Shown: positions 8,378 through 17,505, numbered from the stretch's first letter. The stretch is DNA of 64,000 nucleotides from Puniceicoccus vermicola (GCF_014230055.1 NZ_JACHVA010000126.1:124001-188000), one strand, 5' to 3'. Program-made: numbers and translations. The notes: generated by a model from the letters alone, not told the origin.

Positions 8378-9946
8378 ATGTTTACTCGAATCATGTATTC
8401 ATTCCGAAAAACATCTCGCATCTATCTCTCCGTTCTCGCTTTGGGTGTGGTCGGATTTGTTTCCCACACTTTTGGCAAGGAAGAGAAGCCGGACACTTCG
8501 ACGGAAGTGAGAAACCTGCGAATGGGAGTCTGCACACACTTCATTCAGAAAAAGGGAATGAAGCACTGGGATCCAGAAACCTATATGCCTCTCGTTGCCA
8601 ATCTGGGAGTCGGTTGGATACGCGACGAGATACTCTGGGGCCAGGTGGAACGGGAAGAAGGTGTCTACCAATTGCGGGATCACGATCGCGCCTGGATCGA
8701 TCTCGTAAATGAGTACAACCTCAACGTATGCCTGACGCTGGCGGGAGGGAACTCCCTGTACGAAAATCAGTTCGATCCCGAAGCATTCGGGCGATTTGCG
8801 GCCTATGTGGCTCAGGAGCTGGATGGGAAGGTTCAGGCTCTCGAGATTCAGAACGAACCTTTTAACTGGTACGCGCGCTACTTCAACGAAGGGACTAGTC
8901 GTGGCGGGGACTGGTATGGCCTGTCGGTGGAAACGGGAGAAGTGCAGAGCTGGGTCGATCGCTACCGGGTTCTTCTCAACACGGCTGCCGATGCGATTAA
9001 AGAGGCGAATCCGGAGATGGAGGTTATCGGATTGGGGTCCTTTCCCGCGATCAATTACCGTCAGATCGAAGGCGGCTTATCTCCTTCGGTTGACGGGATC
9101 ACGGCTCACCCCTACAGCTATCGAACGGTTCCGGAACTGGTCCCTTACGCCTCGAGTCCAGAAAAGTTTGAGCTTAATGGAGGGCGTGATGTCGCCGACA
9201 ACGAGGGCACATTTGCTTCCTTCATTCGGATGATTCGGGAGTTTTCGGAGGAGCACGGAGGCCCCTCGCAGATTTGGTTGACCGAGTGGGGATACAGTGA
9301 TTTTCGGGTCAGAGGAGGGTCGAATGGAAACTATTGGGGATTTACCCCCAGTGCGGTGGCTGCCTATGCGCAACGTCGATTTGTTGAGGGGCTGGGGTTG
9401 GATATCGAGATGAGCGCAATCTATTCCCTTATTGATGATCGATATAATCGGGATGATCGGTTGAAGGCTGAGACGAATGCCGAAAATCATTTTGGTCTTC
9501 TGCGCTCGGACGGTTCTCCCAAGCCTGTTTACGATGCGGTCCGGAGGGTTGCGATTGCTACGAATGGATTCGTTCCGAGCGATCAGATCGACTACGAGGT
9601 GACCGCCACTTCTTCGCGAAAGGACACTGCACCGATTGATTGGTGGGATGGAACTACGCTGACTGTCACGGATGACATCGCATCTTATCAGTTTGAGGAT
9701 GAGAATGGGGGTATCGTCATCGCCCTGTGGTCCATGGAGCGGATATCGGATTTCTCGGCACGTTCTGCCCGCGTCTCTATCGGGATTCCTTTCGGTCAGG
9801 GTGAATCGATTCGTGTAGAAGATCTGATGACCGGAGAGGAATATTCTCCCGTTACAGAAGAGGACGGTAAAGGAAATGTGCTGATTCCGGATTTGGGAGT
9901 TCCTCCGCACCCAGTTCTCATTTATCTGGATTCATCGGAGGCTTGA
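8378..9946 (+). CDS. Secreted clan-A (beta/alpha)8 glycoside hydrolase (GH39/GH5-like)
   Basis: The 522-residue enzyme starts with a signal peptide (SRIYLSVLALGVVGFVSHTFG). The catalytic domain begins at MGVCTHF and has GVGWIRDEILWGQVE, a strand-2 motif of clan GH-A. The acid/base is probably E160 in LEIQNEP and the nucleophile E303 in IWLTEWGYS, the strand 4 and 7 glutamates of retaining clan-A enzymes. A C-terminal beta-sandwich of about 110 residues follows. The family number cannot be fixed by eye; GH39, GH5 and related families share these motifs. It is the last gene of the AraC-pseudopilin-PEP-CTERM set. An alternative start at 8321 adds 19 residues and would leave only 2 bp to the preceding stop. 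Confidence 0.82.
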   Translation: MFTRIMYSFRKTSRIYLSVLALGVVGFVSHTFGKEEKPDTSTEVRNLRMGVCTHFIQKKGMKHWDPETYMPLVANLGVGWIRDEILWGQVEREEGVYQLRDHDRAWIDLVNEYNLNVCLTLAGGNSLYENQFDPEAFGRFAAYVAQELDGKVQALEIQNEPFNWYARYFNEGTSRGGDWYGLSVETGEVQSWVDRYRVLLNTAADAIKEANPEMEVIGLGSFPAINYRQIEGGLSPSVDGITAHPYSYRTVPELVPYASSPEKFELNGGRDVADNEGTFASFIRMIREFSEEHGGPSQIWLTEWGYSDFRVRGGSNGNYWGFTPSAVAAYAQRRFVEGLGLDIEMSAIYSLIDDRYNRDDRLKAETNAENHFGLLRSDGSPKPVYDAVRRVAIATNGFVPSDQIDYEVTATSSRKDTAPIDWWDGTTLTVTDDIASYQFEDENGGIVIALWSMERISDFSARSARVSIGIPFGQGESIRVEDLMTGEEYSPVTEEDGKGNVLIPDLGVPPHPVLIYLDSSEA

Positions 9947-10025
9947 TCGCGTATTGATCGGGTGTGCCCCGGAATGGCTTCCCGAACGCGCGACGCTGAC
10001 CCGAACCTTTTTCGGGCATGAAATT

Positions 10026-10850
10026 TCAGGAAAACCGCACGGGTACGACCACTCTCGGGAGATGGAGGATGGTCGAACGGGTACGGTCTCGTTCGGTGAC
10101 CTTGAGAGCCCAGAGTGAGGCGGCGAAGCGGTTTCTCTGCCCGGTCTTGGCGAAGATGTTGCGGATGTGCTCTTTGACGGTTTCGAGGGAGATGGTCAGG
10201 GAACTTGCGGTCTCCTGGTTGGAGAGTCCGTCGGCGAGGAGGGTGAGGACGTCGGCTTCCCGGTAGGTAAGACCTGCACGGACGAGGGCGGCGGGATTAG
10301 CCTTGCGGCTAATGAGCTTGTCTCGCTCAAGGGCGAGCCGCCGGGCGCTCCCGAGGAGAGTCTGGGCGAAGCAGAGAAAGGCTCGATCGGATTCGTTAAA
10401 GTCCGGCCCTCCTTTGCGCTCGATGCCAAAGAAGGAGATCTCGTCGTTTCCGGCGGGAACGTAGACGGCGCAGTGGTTGTCGACCCCGAGAGGTTTTAGG
10501 GTGAGGCAGTAGGGGGCCGTCTGGCGAAAGTCCCTTTCACTGTAGAAATCGCTTCGCTGAAACGGACGGCCCCGGTTGACGCTGGGGTCCCAGTTGAAGA
10601 GTTTGAATCGGCCCATGACCTGGCCTAGGCCGGTCATGGCCTCGTTGAAACGGGGCAGATATTGGTTTGCACCGATATCGAGGGTCTGCTTCCTAAGGTG
10701 AAGGGTGCCGAAGGCAATAAATTCGTTGGGGACGAGATCGCTCAGGAAACGGTAGGCGTGTTCGGCATAATTGGCTTTGCCCAGATTCATCTGGGAAAAC
10801 CGATTCGAAGCCGATTGAAATTGAAGAATCTGTTGTTCGTTCAGGAACAC
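10026..10850 (-). CDS. LuxR-type helix-turn-helix transcriptional regulator
   Basis: The C-terminal 60 residues (LTYREADVLTLLADGLSNQE through SLETVKEHIRNIFAKTG) are a clear LuxR/GerE DNA-binding domain with conserved Glu, Leu, Val and Lys positions. The N-terminal 200 residues resemble a GAF/autoinducer-like sensor but no family is recognisable. There is no phosphoacceptor receiver domain. I chose the GTG at 10850 (274 residues) because the longer frame up to ATG 11048 adds 66 Arg/Ser/Pro-rich residues that look non-globular; the long form cannot be excluded. It diverges from the protease gene starting at 11150, so it could regulate that gene or itself. Confidence 0.8.
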   Translation of the reverse strand: MFLNEQQILQFQSASNRFSQMNLGKANYAEHAYRFLSDLVPNEFIAFGTLHLRKQTLDIGANQYLPRFNEAMTGLGQVMGRFKLFNWDPSVNRGRPFQRSDFYSERDFRQTAPYCLTLKPLGVDNHCAVYVPAGNDEISFFGIERKGGPDFNESDRAFLCFAQTLLGSARRLALERDKLISRKANPAALVRAGLTYREADVLTLLADGLSNQETASSLTISLETVKEHIRNIFAKTGQRNRFAASLWALKVTERDRTRSTILHLPRVVVPVRFS

Positions 10851-11149
10851 GCAGCGATTGTCTCGGGAGAAGAGAGTCTTATTCAGGAAATCCCTTGATC
10901 GCGGTAGGGCAAGGGGAAAGCGGGTTAGCGTGGACTTTGGTCTGGCGAAACGAGTGGGACTGCTCTTTCCCCGGCGCGTAATGACCTGATCTGGAGCGCA
11001 AGAGAATCGATGTCGAAAATGACTCCCCCCGGAAGTGGGGGTGTTCATGGGATCTCTAATTGTTAAAATTAGGTCATCTCATCGGGGGTGCGGGCAACGG
11101 TTTCCAGTCCGTTTCCGTCGCTCGGGTTCATTCATCCACGCGCAATCTC

Positions 11150-12975
11150 ATGAAATATCTTCTCTTCCTGATCCTTCTTCCGTCGATCGGCTTTGCAGCT
11201 GCGTTTGTTCCGGACGATCCGTATTTTGATCCCTTCACTTACGACGGGGGCGAACTCTACGCCGGACAGTGGCACTTGCTCAATCAGGCGCCGGTCACCG
11301 GAGACAGTGCCGGACTTGACGTCAACATTTGGGAGGCGTGGAGTAATGGCTTTACGGGAGCCGGGGTGATCATTGGGATCGTTGACGATGGAACTCAGGG
11401 GAATCATCCAGACCTGATTGATAATTTTGAGAACGATTACAGCTGGGGTTTTGGCAAGGATGCGGCTACCAATCTCGGGGAAAGTTATCGGGGAGGTCCG
11501 GTTCGCTCTGGATTGGGGAGTGATGGAGATAGTCACGGCACCTCGGTGGCGGGTGTGTCGGCGGCGCGGGGCGACAACGGAATCGGGATGACCGGAGCCG
11601 CTCCTTATTCTGGGATCGCTGGTTTGCGGCTTATTAACGCAGAGGATCCGAGCGGGCGCAGTTTCGGGGAAATCGAGGCCGCGGCGATTCTATACCAGGG
11701 GCAGACGGACGGCAGTGGAAATTCCAACCCTTTCGTCGCCCCCTCCTGGGATTCCGTTCCGGTGCGGGTGAAGAATCATAGCTACGGGCCTCAAGAAGGT
11801 TTTCAGCTTTATCCCGGTTTTGATAAGGTTGTGAATGCTCTGGAGGAAAGCGCGAGCCATGGGGTCATTCACGTTTGGGCATCGGGCAACCAGAGGATGA
11901 CAGAGAGAAACCCTTGGCCGACGGCGGATGCCAGTAAGTCGCTCTCCGGAGCTCTGCCTGAGAATATCATTGTGGCCGCCTTGGGCAGTGACGGGAAATA
12001 TTCTTCCTACAGTAGTTATGGATCGAGTGTCTTCGTCACGGCACCCTCCAGTGGGATCGATGGATACGGCATAGCGACTACCGACAGGACCGGTTCTTCG
12101 GAAGGCTACAACAAAGTTCCGTCCGACCCCGATCAAGCCCTCGATTCGCCAGACGGTTATAATTATACCAGCCGTTTCGGTGGCACCTCTTCCGCCTCCC
12201 CCTTGGTCGCCGGGGTTATGGCTCTCGGTGTGGCGGCTAACCCGGATATGGACCATCGCATGGCAAAACACATTCTCGTCTCCACCAGCCGGGTTGTGGA
12301 CGCGGGAGATTCCTCGTCCACCGGTCGATGGATTGTCAACGGGGCCGGAAATGCCTTCAATAATAATTACGGATTCGGCTTGGTAGACGCCGGCGCCTTC
12401 ACTGAAACCGCCACCCGGGTCGATCGCGTTACCGAACAGACTTTCTACTCGACCGGTGAACAAGTCGTGAATCGATCATTTGCCTCTGAGGGAGATGATG
12501 AGATCTCCGAGTCATTTGTCGTCGCGGTGGATCCCGCCGAGAAGCAGGCGCTCGAGTATGTCATGGTCGAAATGACGATCATCGGTCTCGAGACTGATTG
12601 GAATACCTATGAAGGGGGATCGGGAGTATCATGGGGGACTTTTCTGCCTGGCTTACCTCTCCCTTTGGGACTCGCAATGAGCTGTTCTTCAACGATCGAG
12701 CCATGCCGGAGGCCGATTGGGAATTGCGTCGGGATTATCATGACGACGAGTTGGATTGGCAATTTGTCAGCAACGCGTATTGGGGCGAAGATGTTGAAGG
12801 CACTTGGATCCTGGAACTCTACAATGATACGGGCAATGACCTTACTGGCACTCTGCAGGATTACGAATTTACCGCAGCCATGGGCGAGCTCCTCCTCGTT
12901 CCAGAGCCGTCGGCCTATGCCTTTCTGATGGCTCTTGCCGTGATTCCCGTATTGCTCTCCCGGAGACGGCAGTAA
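11150..12975 (+). pseudogene. Kexin-like subtilase (S8) with P domain and PEP-CTERM tail, frameshifted
   Basis: A signal peptide (MKYLLFLILLPSIGFAAAF) is followed by a subtilase domain with the triad Asp in VDDGTQGNHPDL (about D79/D80), His129 in DSHGTSVAG and Ser347 in GGTSSASPLVAG, plus the oxyanion Asn in WASGNQ. Kexin-type S8B proteases are followed by a P/homo-B domain. Here that domain begins in frame 2 and continues in frame 1 from 12631 (SPFGTRNELFF, SNAYWGEDVEGTWILELYN), ending with VPEPSAYAF, a membrane helix and RRRQ, a PEP-CTERM signal. The change of frame falls at a G5 run at 12633-12637; one more G would restore SWGDFSAWLTSPFG. As read, the product ends at 12928 with about 95 out-of-frame residues and no sorting signal. 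Sequencing error, real mutation or slippage are all possible. Confidence 0.85.
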
Positions 12976-13036
12976 ATCTACCCGGTCAGCAAGGTAGAAC
13001 AGGCTGCCAGTCGGTTCTTCCGCGGAATCTTTCCAC

Positions 13037-13072
13037 AAAAAAGCTCCGCCGGACTCGCAGTCGGCGGAGCTT
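13037..13072 (-). terminator. Rho-independent terminator for the minus-strand DUF5069 gene
   Basis: The arms AAGCTCCGCC and GGCGGAGCTT (13041-13050 and 13063-13072) form a perfect GC-rich stem with a short loop. Read on the minus strand the stem is followed directly by six T residues (plus-strand A run 13037-13042). It lies 25 bp after the stop of the gene ending at 13098. It sits between convergent genes, so it may also act weakly on the plus strand. Confidence 0.85.
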
Positions 13073-13097
13073 GGGTTTCTGGAAAAACTACAGAAAT

Positions 13098-13538
13098 TTA
13101 GCCCTTGATGACTTCGGCGTGGAAATCTTGCCAGTCTTCGAGGTTGTTGAGGCTCACGGCATCGAGGATGCTGCCGTCGTCTTCGATTCCTGCGGCGCTG
13201 AGGATGCCCTTGCGGGTCTCATCGTCGTGGTTGTATCCGAGGATGCCGTTATTGAGTTCTTCTACCGCTGCGGAGTCGAGGGAGCCGCCTTTTTCGGAGA
13301 GGATCCAGGCTTCCAGCTGTGGGTAGGTGGGCTTACTTGCCATGAACTTGAGGAAGGATTCGTTGTCGATACCGAGGCCTTCGAGGACCATCTGGTCGAA
13401 TCCGTTGCCGATGGCTGGATACTCACTGTGGAGCTTCCCGGCGATGTCGAGTGAGACCTTTTGCCAGAGGCGGGGAAGGTGGAGGACGCCGAGAGGTCCG
13501 CGTGTGCCGGAACTGATGAGAGGAATGATTTGAGTCAT
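13098..13538 (-). CDS. DUF5069 family protein
   Basis: The 146-residue protein starts at ATG 13538 (MTQIIPLISSG). It contains a conserved segment around GFDQMVLEGLGIDNESFLKF and YPQLEAWILSEKG that matches what I recall of DUF5069, a small all-alpha family in verrucomicrobia and planctomycetes without assigned function. There is no signal peptide or membrane segment. It lies 75 bp downstream of the hydroxyacid dehydrogenase on the same strand and is followed by a strong terminator, so the two probably form one transcript under the ArsR-type regulator upstream. The longer in-frame frame upstream overlaps the dehydrogenase and is not coding. Confidence 0.75.
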   Translation of the reverse strand: MTQIIPLISSGTRGPLGVLHLPRLWQKVSLDIAGKLHSEYPAIGNGFDQMVLEGLGIDNESFLKFMASKPTYPQLEAWILSEKGGSLDSAAVEELNNGILGYNHDDETRKGILSAAGIEDDGSILDAVSLNNLEDWQDFHAEVIKG

Positions 13539-13612
13539 GATAGGATTTCTTTGGTTCTGAGGTTTTTGGGTGAGATCGCCGACCAGAGTCGGTGGCGATA
13601 AATGCTTTGGAA

Positions 13613-14512
13613 TTAGCTGCGACCGCGGAAGGTGAGCTCGGAGACGGCGGACTTGTCCATCTGCCCCTTGCCTAGCTCGACAAGTTTGTCGTACTGGCCT
13701 TTGGTGCTGTCGTTGAGCGGGAGGGAGAGTCCGGCCTCGTCGGCCAGAGCCTTGGCGATCCCACTGTCCTTGGCGGCGTGTTCGGCCATGAACCAAGCTT
13801 CGTGGTCACGAGCGATCATGTCCTCGGCGTCGGTTTCCAGAACTCGGCTGTTGGCACCGGTCTGGGCAAAGACTTCGCAGATCATCTCAAGATCCAGCCC
13901 GAGAGCGTCCGCGAGCCCCAGCCCCTCGGCGAGGGCGGCCGTGTTGATGTTCATGACCATGTTGACCAAGGCCTTCACTTGGGAAGCCTTGCCGACGGGG
14001 CCGACGTGCTTCAAGTTGACGCTCATTTGCTCGAGAATCGGGCGGGCTTTCTCAAAAGCCTTTTCGTCGCCTCCGATCATGAGGAATAGTTTTCCCTCAC
14101 GCGCTTGGCTGATGCTCGAGGCCATGCTCCCCTCAATAGCCATCGCACCGGCTTCCTTCGCCGCTGCTTCGATTTTCTGTTGGACGCTGGGAGTCAGGGT
14201 GGCGCAGTTGACGAAGAGCTTCCCGGAGGCGTCGGTTAGCAGGTTGTCGCCTTCGCCGGTGAAAATCTGGCGCATGGCGTCGTCGTTGGTAACCACCGTG
14301 AAAATAACGTCGGCCGAGGCCGTCACTTCGGCGAGGCTCGTGCAGTGCTTGGCGCCAATCTCTTTCGCGAGGGAGGCGGCTTGGTCGTGGTTGACGTCGT
14401 TGACGGCCGTGACGTTGTAGCCGCAGTCTTTGAGGCGACGGGCCATGTTCGCGCCCATCCGGCCAATACCGACAAATGCAATTTTTTCTGAGTTTTGGGT
14501 TTCTGTCTTCAT
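13613..14512 (-). CDS. NAD(P)-dependent beta-hydroxyacid dehydrogenase (3-hydroxyisobutyrate dehydrogenase-like)
   Basis: The 299-residue enzyme has the Rossmann motif FVGIGRMGANMARRL near residue 13, the substrate-binding EGSMASSISQAREGKL, and the catalytic lysine loop GPVGKASQVKALVNMVMN, in the order of 3-hydroxyisobutyrate / tartronate semialdehyde / GLYR-type dehydrogenases. It would reduce or oxidise small beta-hydroxyacids or semialdehydes in the cytosol. The particular substrate cannot be told by eye. A palindromic site at 14552-14569 lies 40 bp upstream of the start and matches one in front of the neighbouring ArsR gene, so the dehydrogenase is probably its target. Confidence 0.88.
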   Translation of the reverse strand: MKTETQNSEKIAFVGIGRMGANMARRLKDCGYNVTAVNDVNHDQAASLAKEIGAKHCTSLAEVTASADVIFTVVTNDDAMRQIFTGEGDNLLTDASGKLFVNCATLTPSVQQKIEAAAKEAGAMAIEGSMASSISQAREGKLFLMIGGDEKAFEKARPILEQMSVNLKHVGPVGKASQVKALVNMVMNINTAALAEGLGLADALGLDLEMICEVFAQTGANSRVLETDAEDMIARDHEAWFMAEHAAKDSGIAKALADEAGLSLPLNDSTKGQYDKLVELGKGQMDKSAVSELTFRGRS

Positions 14513-14551
14513 AGGATTGAGTGGGTTTGAGAAATGAAATCGTAATCTATA

Positions 14552-14569
14552 AATCGAGAATTGTCGATT
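14552..14569. promoter_or_regulatory. Candidate ArsR-type operator upstream of the dehydrogenase gene
   Basis: AATCGA and TCGATT flank the six-base spacer GAATTG, a perfect inverted repeat. The core ATCGAGAAnTGTCGAT recurs at 14942-14957 upstream of the ArsR gene. Its place about 40 bp before the dehydrogenase start fits repression of that gene. Confidence 0.7.
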
Positions 14570-14596
14570 CGTTTGGCGGGAAAGAATTTCGGTCGC

Positions 14597-14926
14597 TTAG
14601 AGGGTTAGTTGTAACTGGCTGAGATAGGTCCGCACCGTAGCGTCGTTGCGGCGGTAATAGGTCCATTTGCCGATGCGGGTTGCGATGACCAGATCGCAGC
14701 GCTGGAGGATCGCCATGTAGTGGGAGACTGTCGATTGCGACAATCCACACTTCTCTTGAATCACGGCGACACAAACGCCGTCGGAGAAATCCTTGCCATC
14801 CTTGTGCGGACGAAAATTCGTCTCCGGATCGCGCAGCCACCGGACGATGTCGAATCGCATCTCGTTGGCGAGCGCCTTGGTGATCTCGACTAAGTTCATG
14901 ACCTCAACCAAGGAGGGAAGCTCCAT
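14597..14926 (-). CDS. ArsR/SmtB-family winged-helix transcriptional regulator
   Basis: This 109-residue protein has the ArsR winged helix: ITKALANEMRFDIVRWL, the recognition helix region CGLSQSTVSHYMAILQRCDLV and the wing IATRIGKWTYYRRN. Two cysteines (GVCVAVIQEKCGLSQ) are present but the ELCVCDL metal site of ArsR is absent, so it may sense a thiol, oxidant or organic effector rather than a metal. It lies upstream of the dehydrogenase and DUF5069 genes on the same strand. Matching palindromes sit just upstream of its own start (14942-14957) and upstream of the dehydrogenase, which suggests autoregulation. An internal ATG at 14899 is an alternative start. Confidence 0.85.
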   Translation of the reverse strand: MELPSLVEVMNLVEITKALANEMRFDIVRWLRDPETNFRPHKDGKDFSDGVCVAVIQEKCGLSQSTVSHYMAILQRCDLVIATRIGKWTYYRRNDATVRTYLSQLQLTL

Positions 14927-14941
14927 TTTGTCAATCGATGT

Positions 14942-14957
14942 ATCGAGAAATGTCGAT
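14942..14957. promoter_or_regulatory. Candidate ArsR-type autoregulatory operator
   Basis: ATCGA-GAAATG-TCGAT lies 16-31 bp upstream of the ArsR start codon. It differs from the site at 14552-14569 at one base of the shared 16-base core. An overlapping ATCGATGTATCGA at 14934-14946 makes a second partial palindrome. Confidence 0.7.
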
Positions 14958-15079
14958 TTAAAGTGTTGTTAATTGATCTTCGTTCTTCGGTCTCTGCGAC
15001 CTTTGGTGATGGCTCTCTGGAAGGTTCCAGTGCCAAATTCAGGTTGCCGTGATGTTGGAGTCCTTTACTCCGAAAGGGT

Positions 15080-15122
15080 CGCACGACTGCATTCGACGAG
15101 CTCATGCCAGAAAAGTCATGCG
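15080..15122. repeat. REP-like hairpin, second copy with enlarged loop
   Basis: CGCACGACT (15080-15088) and AGTCATGCG (15114-15122) are the same two arms as at 2021-2040, here about 25 bp apart; both copies are followed by GAACG. The inserted bases contain a GACGAGCTC stretch. It sits in the gap before the trypsin-like gene. Confidence 0.5.
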
Positions 15123-15251
15123 CGAACGGAAGGCTGGACCGCGGTGGGAGCGGTGGATGCGGCGAGATGATTTTGAGTGTTTTGCTCTGGATTCGAATGG
15201 GTGCTTTTCTATAGGGTATCCTGCTCTTGCTTTTCTTTTCTGCGGTTTATT

Positions 15252-17096
15252 ATGCGAAGCGTTTACTCCCTTAAGTGGCTGATACTGATTTGGGTTTCGG
15301 GATGTTTTCTGGCGCCCATTGCCGGATGGGGAGGCGGACCACCGACTTCGCTCGTGAAGGCGGACGGATCAGTGGTTTCTGGAGAAGTGCGGGACGTAGA
15401 AGGCTCGGAAGTGTTGGTCGCTACCGGCCCGAGCGAAACCGAGAGGTTTCCTTTGGTAGATCTTGCTGAAGATTCCCGGGAGGAGGTTCTGCTATGGGCT
15501 CTTCCGTTGATTCTCGAGAATGACAACGCCTTTCAGGTTCGCTTCTATCGAAAGATAGAATCTTCTGTCGAAGATCCCGAAGTCGGAACCTTTGAGGTCG
15601 CGGTGAATAACCGGTCCCAACTGGATCTTCCTGAGGACCTTCATCTTGAGTTTGTCATTCACCGGTTGGATTTCCTCCCCCTCTGGGGATTAGATGATTC
15701 GAAGAAGTATCGGATGACCGAGGCGAGGAACGAGAAGATGGAGATTCCGTTCGACGGAATTCCGAGCGGGGAAGAGCGGTCTTATGGGATGGAGGCGGTA
15801 GAGCTTTCGGACGCCGATTTGAGTCTGCCATGGAGTGAAATTCTCGGTGAGGAGAAGAAAGAAGATCAGAGAGCCGAGATTTTGACGAAAGTCTTCCTGG
15901 AGGTGCGGTTGTTCGTGGGAGACCAGTTGGTAGGATCTTTTCCCGAGTCGGTAGCGGCGTCTGAATTGTTGGCGGAGAAGGGGTTGGGGGGTAGTCAGAA
16001 ACTGCGGAGAGGAAGGCAGGGGGCGGCCCCGGTTCGTTACGCACCCAGGGCAGGTCCCAGCATCGAGATTCCTCTCGAAACCCTTGTCATTATTGACGCT
16101 GACTTTTCGACCGGCAGCGGATTCCTCGCCAAGATCAAAGGGAAACCATTTTTGGTCACCAACGCTCACGTGTTGGCGGGGGCTCAAAGTATCAAAGCTC
16201 GAACCGTGGGAGGGCGTTCCATTGCCATCCCCGATTTCTGCTACCTGGCCGGCGATCGAGACTTGGCCTTGATTCCCGTGAAGGATGAGGGAGATTTTCT
16301 GGTGGTCTCCGAGGATATCGCAAAGACGGCTGCGATTGGGGATCCCATCACTGTATTTGGCAATGAGGCGGGAGCGGCGGTCGCAACGGAGCTGCGAGGC
16401 AATGTTCGCGGGATCGGGCCGAAGCAGGTTGAGATCGACGCCTTGATTGTGGAAGGAAACAGCGGAAGTCCTGTGATTCACGATAAATCGCAAGAAACTG
16501 TCGGGGTCGTCGCGTATTATATTGAGTATGAGGTCCCGCGGGCCGACGAAGCTCGCTGGCGGTCTGAGCGGGGGATTCCGAATGCTGACCCGCGTTCGGA
16601 TCTGCCACCGGAAGTCTTGGAAAATCTCCCTCCCGAGGTTCGTCGCAATCTGCCGGGGCGGGGGCCTACGGTCATACGGCGGCGATTCGCCGAGCGTTTG
16701 GACAATGCGGACTCTTGGGAGCAGATCAGCTTTGTTGACTTGTCACGCGAAGGCACGGCCTTCGAAGAATATCAAGAATTGGTGACTGGAGTTGCAGAGA
16801 TTGCCGTCCAGATTATGCGCACGGGCACCCTTCCTAACGGCGGCTACGATTCGAGAGAACTGCAGCGACTCGTTCGTCGTTTTCATCGCCAGTTTGACGA
16901 CGATAATCGGCCAGGATCCGCCGAGAACGAGAGGGCCCTGAATAGTCTGCGGTATCAACTGTTCTCGCTGATGGATTCCCGAAAACGAGAAACCCGGGGA
17001 AAAATCTCAACCGCCTATTTCCAGGGAGAGTTTGATCGTCTGAGTGTCTTCGGCGGTAAGGTGAGGACCTTCTGGGAAGGTTTGGAGGTCTACTAG
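15252..17096 (+). CDS. Secreted trypsin-like (S1/HtrA-fold) serine protease with long N-terminal domain
   Basis: The 614-residue protein begins with a signal peptide (SLKWLILIWVSGCFLAPIAG). A small beta domain (residues 30-75, VKADGSVVSGEVRDVEG) resembles SHD1-like modules seen in verrucomicrobial proteases. The protease domain spans about residues 275-435 with His306 in LVTNAHVLAG, Asp337 in GDRDLALI and Ser404 in EGNSGSPVI, an intact triad of the chymotrypsin fold. The C-terminal 180 residues are charged and probably helical. There is no PDZ domain. It stands alone between the ArsR cluster and a 400-bp gap. Periplasmic or extracellular protein turnover is the likely role. The first 25 codons of the longer frame lack a reason to be coding. 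Confidence 0.82.
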   Translation: MRSVYSLKWLILIWVSGCFLAPIAGWGGGPPTSLVKADGSVVSGEVRDVEGSEVLVATGPSETERFPLVDLAEDSREEVLLWALPLILENDNAFQVRFYRKIESSVEDPEVGTFEVAVNNRSQLDLPEDLHLEFVIHRLDFLPLWGLDDSKKYRMTEARNEKMEIPFDGIPSGEERSYGMEAVELSDADLSLPWSEILGEEKKEDQRAEILTKVFLEVRLFVGDQLVGSFPESVAASELLAEKGLGGSQKLRRGRQGAAPVRYAPRAGPSIEIPLETLVIIDADFSTGSGFLAKIKGKPFLVTNAHVLAGAQSIKARTVGGRSIAIPDFCYLAGDRDLALIPVKDEGDFLVVSEDIAKTAAIGDPITVFGNEAGAAVATELRGNVRGIGPKQVEIDALIVEGNSGSPVIHDKSQETVGVVAYYIEYEVPRADEARWRSERGIPNADPRSDLPPEVLENLPPEVRRNLPGRGPTVIRRRFAERLDNADSWEQISFVDLSREGTAFEEYQELVTGVAEIAVQIMRTGTLPNGGYDSRELQRLVRRFHRQFDDDNRPGSAENERALNSLRYQLFSLMDSRKRETRGKISTAYFQGEFDRLSVFGGKVRTFWEGLEVY

Positions 17097-17505
17097 ATTC
17101 TCCGTGAGTTGGTGAGAGTCGCTCTCCCCTCGACCTCTATCTTCCCCGAGGTTGAATTTCGGGTTCTTTGGTTGGGCATCATTGCCGACTGGGATTTTTC
17201 GTTTCAGAGACTTCTCTTGCCAATTGCTCGACTCCGGAGATGAGGGGCAGGTTCCGGTGCTCCGAAAGGTGCGTGTGTGAGATGAAGTGAACGAAGAGAT
17301 ACTTTGCTTTGATTGGGGTGAGGAATGTCTCCGCGAATTCGTCATTGTGAACTCAAAGTGCCCTCAGGCGGGAGAAATCTTTTGCGACCCCCTGGATCGC
17401 CGAGGTTGTAAAACTGCGGTGACAGCATTGTTACCTTTGCTCGATTGACGATGTGGCGGTGAGGCGGGCTAGTCTGGTGACGCCGTAATTCAACGGAGGT
17501 TTCCT
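17097..17505. other. Gene-free stretch of about 400 bp
   Basis: I see no convincing gene here; a 112-codon minus-strand frame has Ser/Arg-rich composition and no family resemblance. The last 15 bases contain a good GGAGG Shine-Dalgarno with a six-base spacer to the ATG at 17506. A weak TTGACG at 17445 with TAGTCT at 17470 could be promoter elements but the spacing (19) is poor. Confidence 0.5.

Noticed and set aside
10000-10016. Hairpin CCCGAA-CCTTT-TTCGGG between convergent genes as a terminator
   Set aside because: The stem has only six pairs and no T-run follows on either strand, so it is too weak to list.
10850-11048. N-terminal 66 residues of the LuxR-type protein
   Set aside because: Arg/Ser/Pro-rich and non-globular, without a ribosome-binding site; the GTG at 10850 was preferred but the long form remains possible.
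13098-13796. 232-residue long form of the DUF5069 gene
   Set aside because: Its first 86 residues overlap the dehydrogenase gene and are Arg/Gln-rich; the ATG at 13538 is the natural start.
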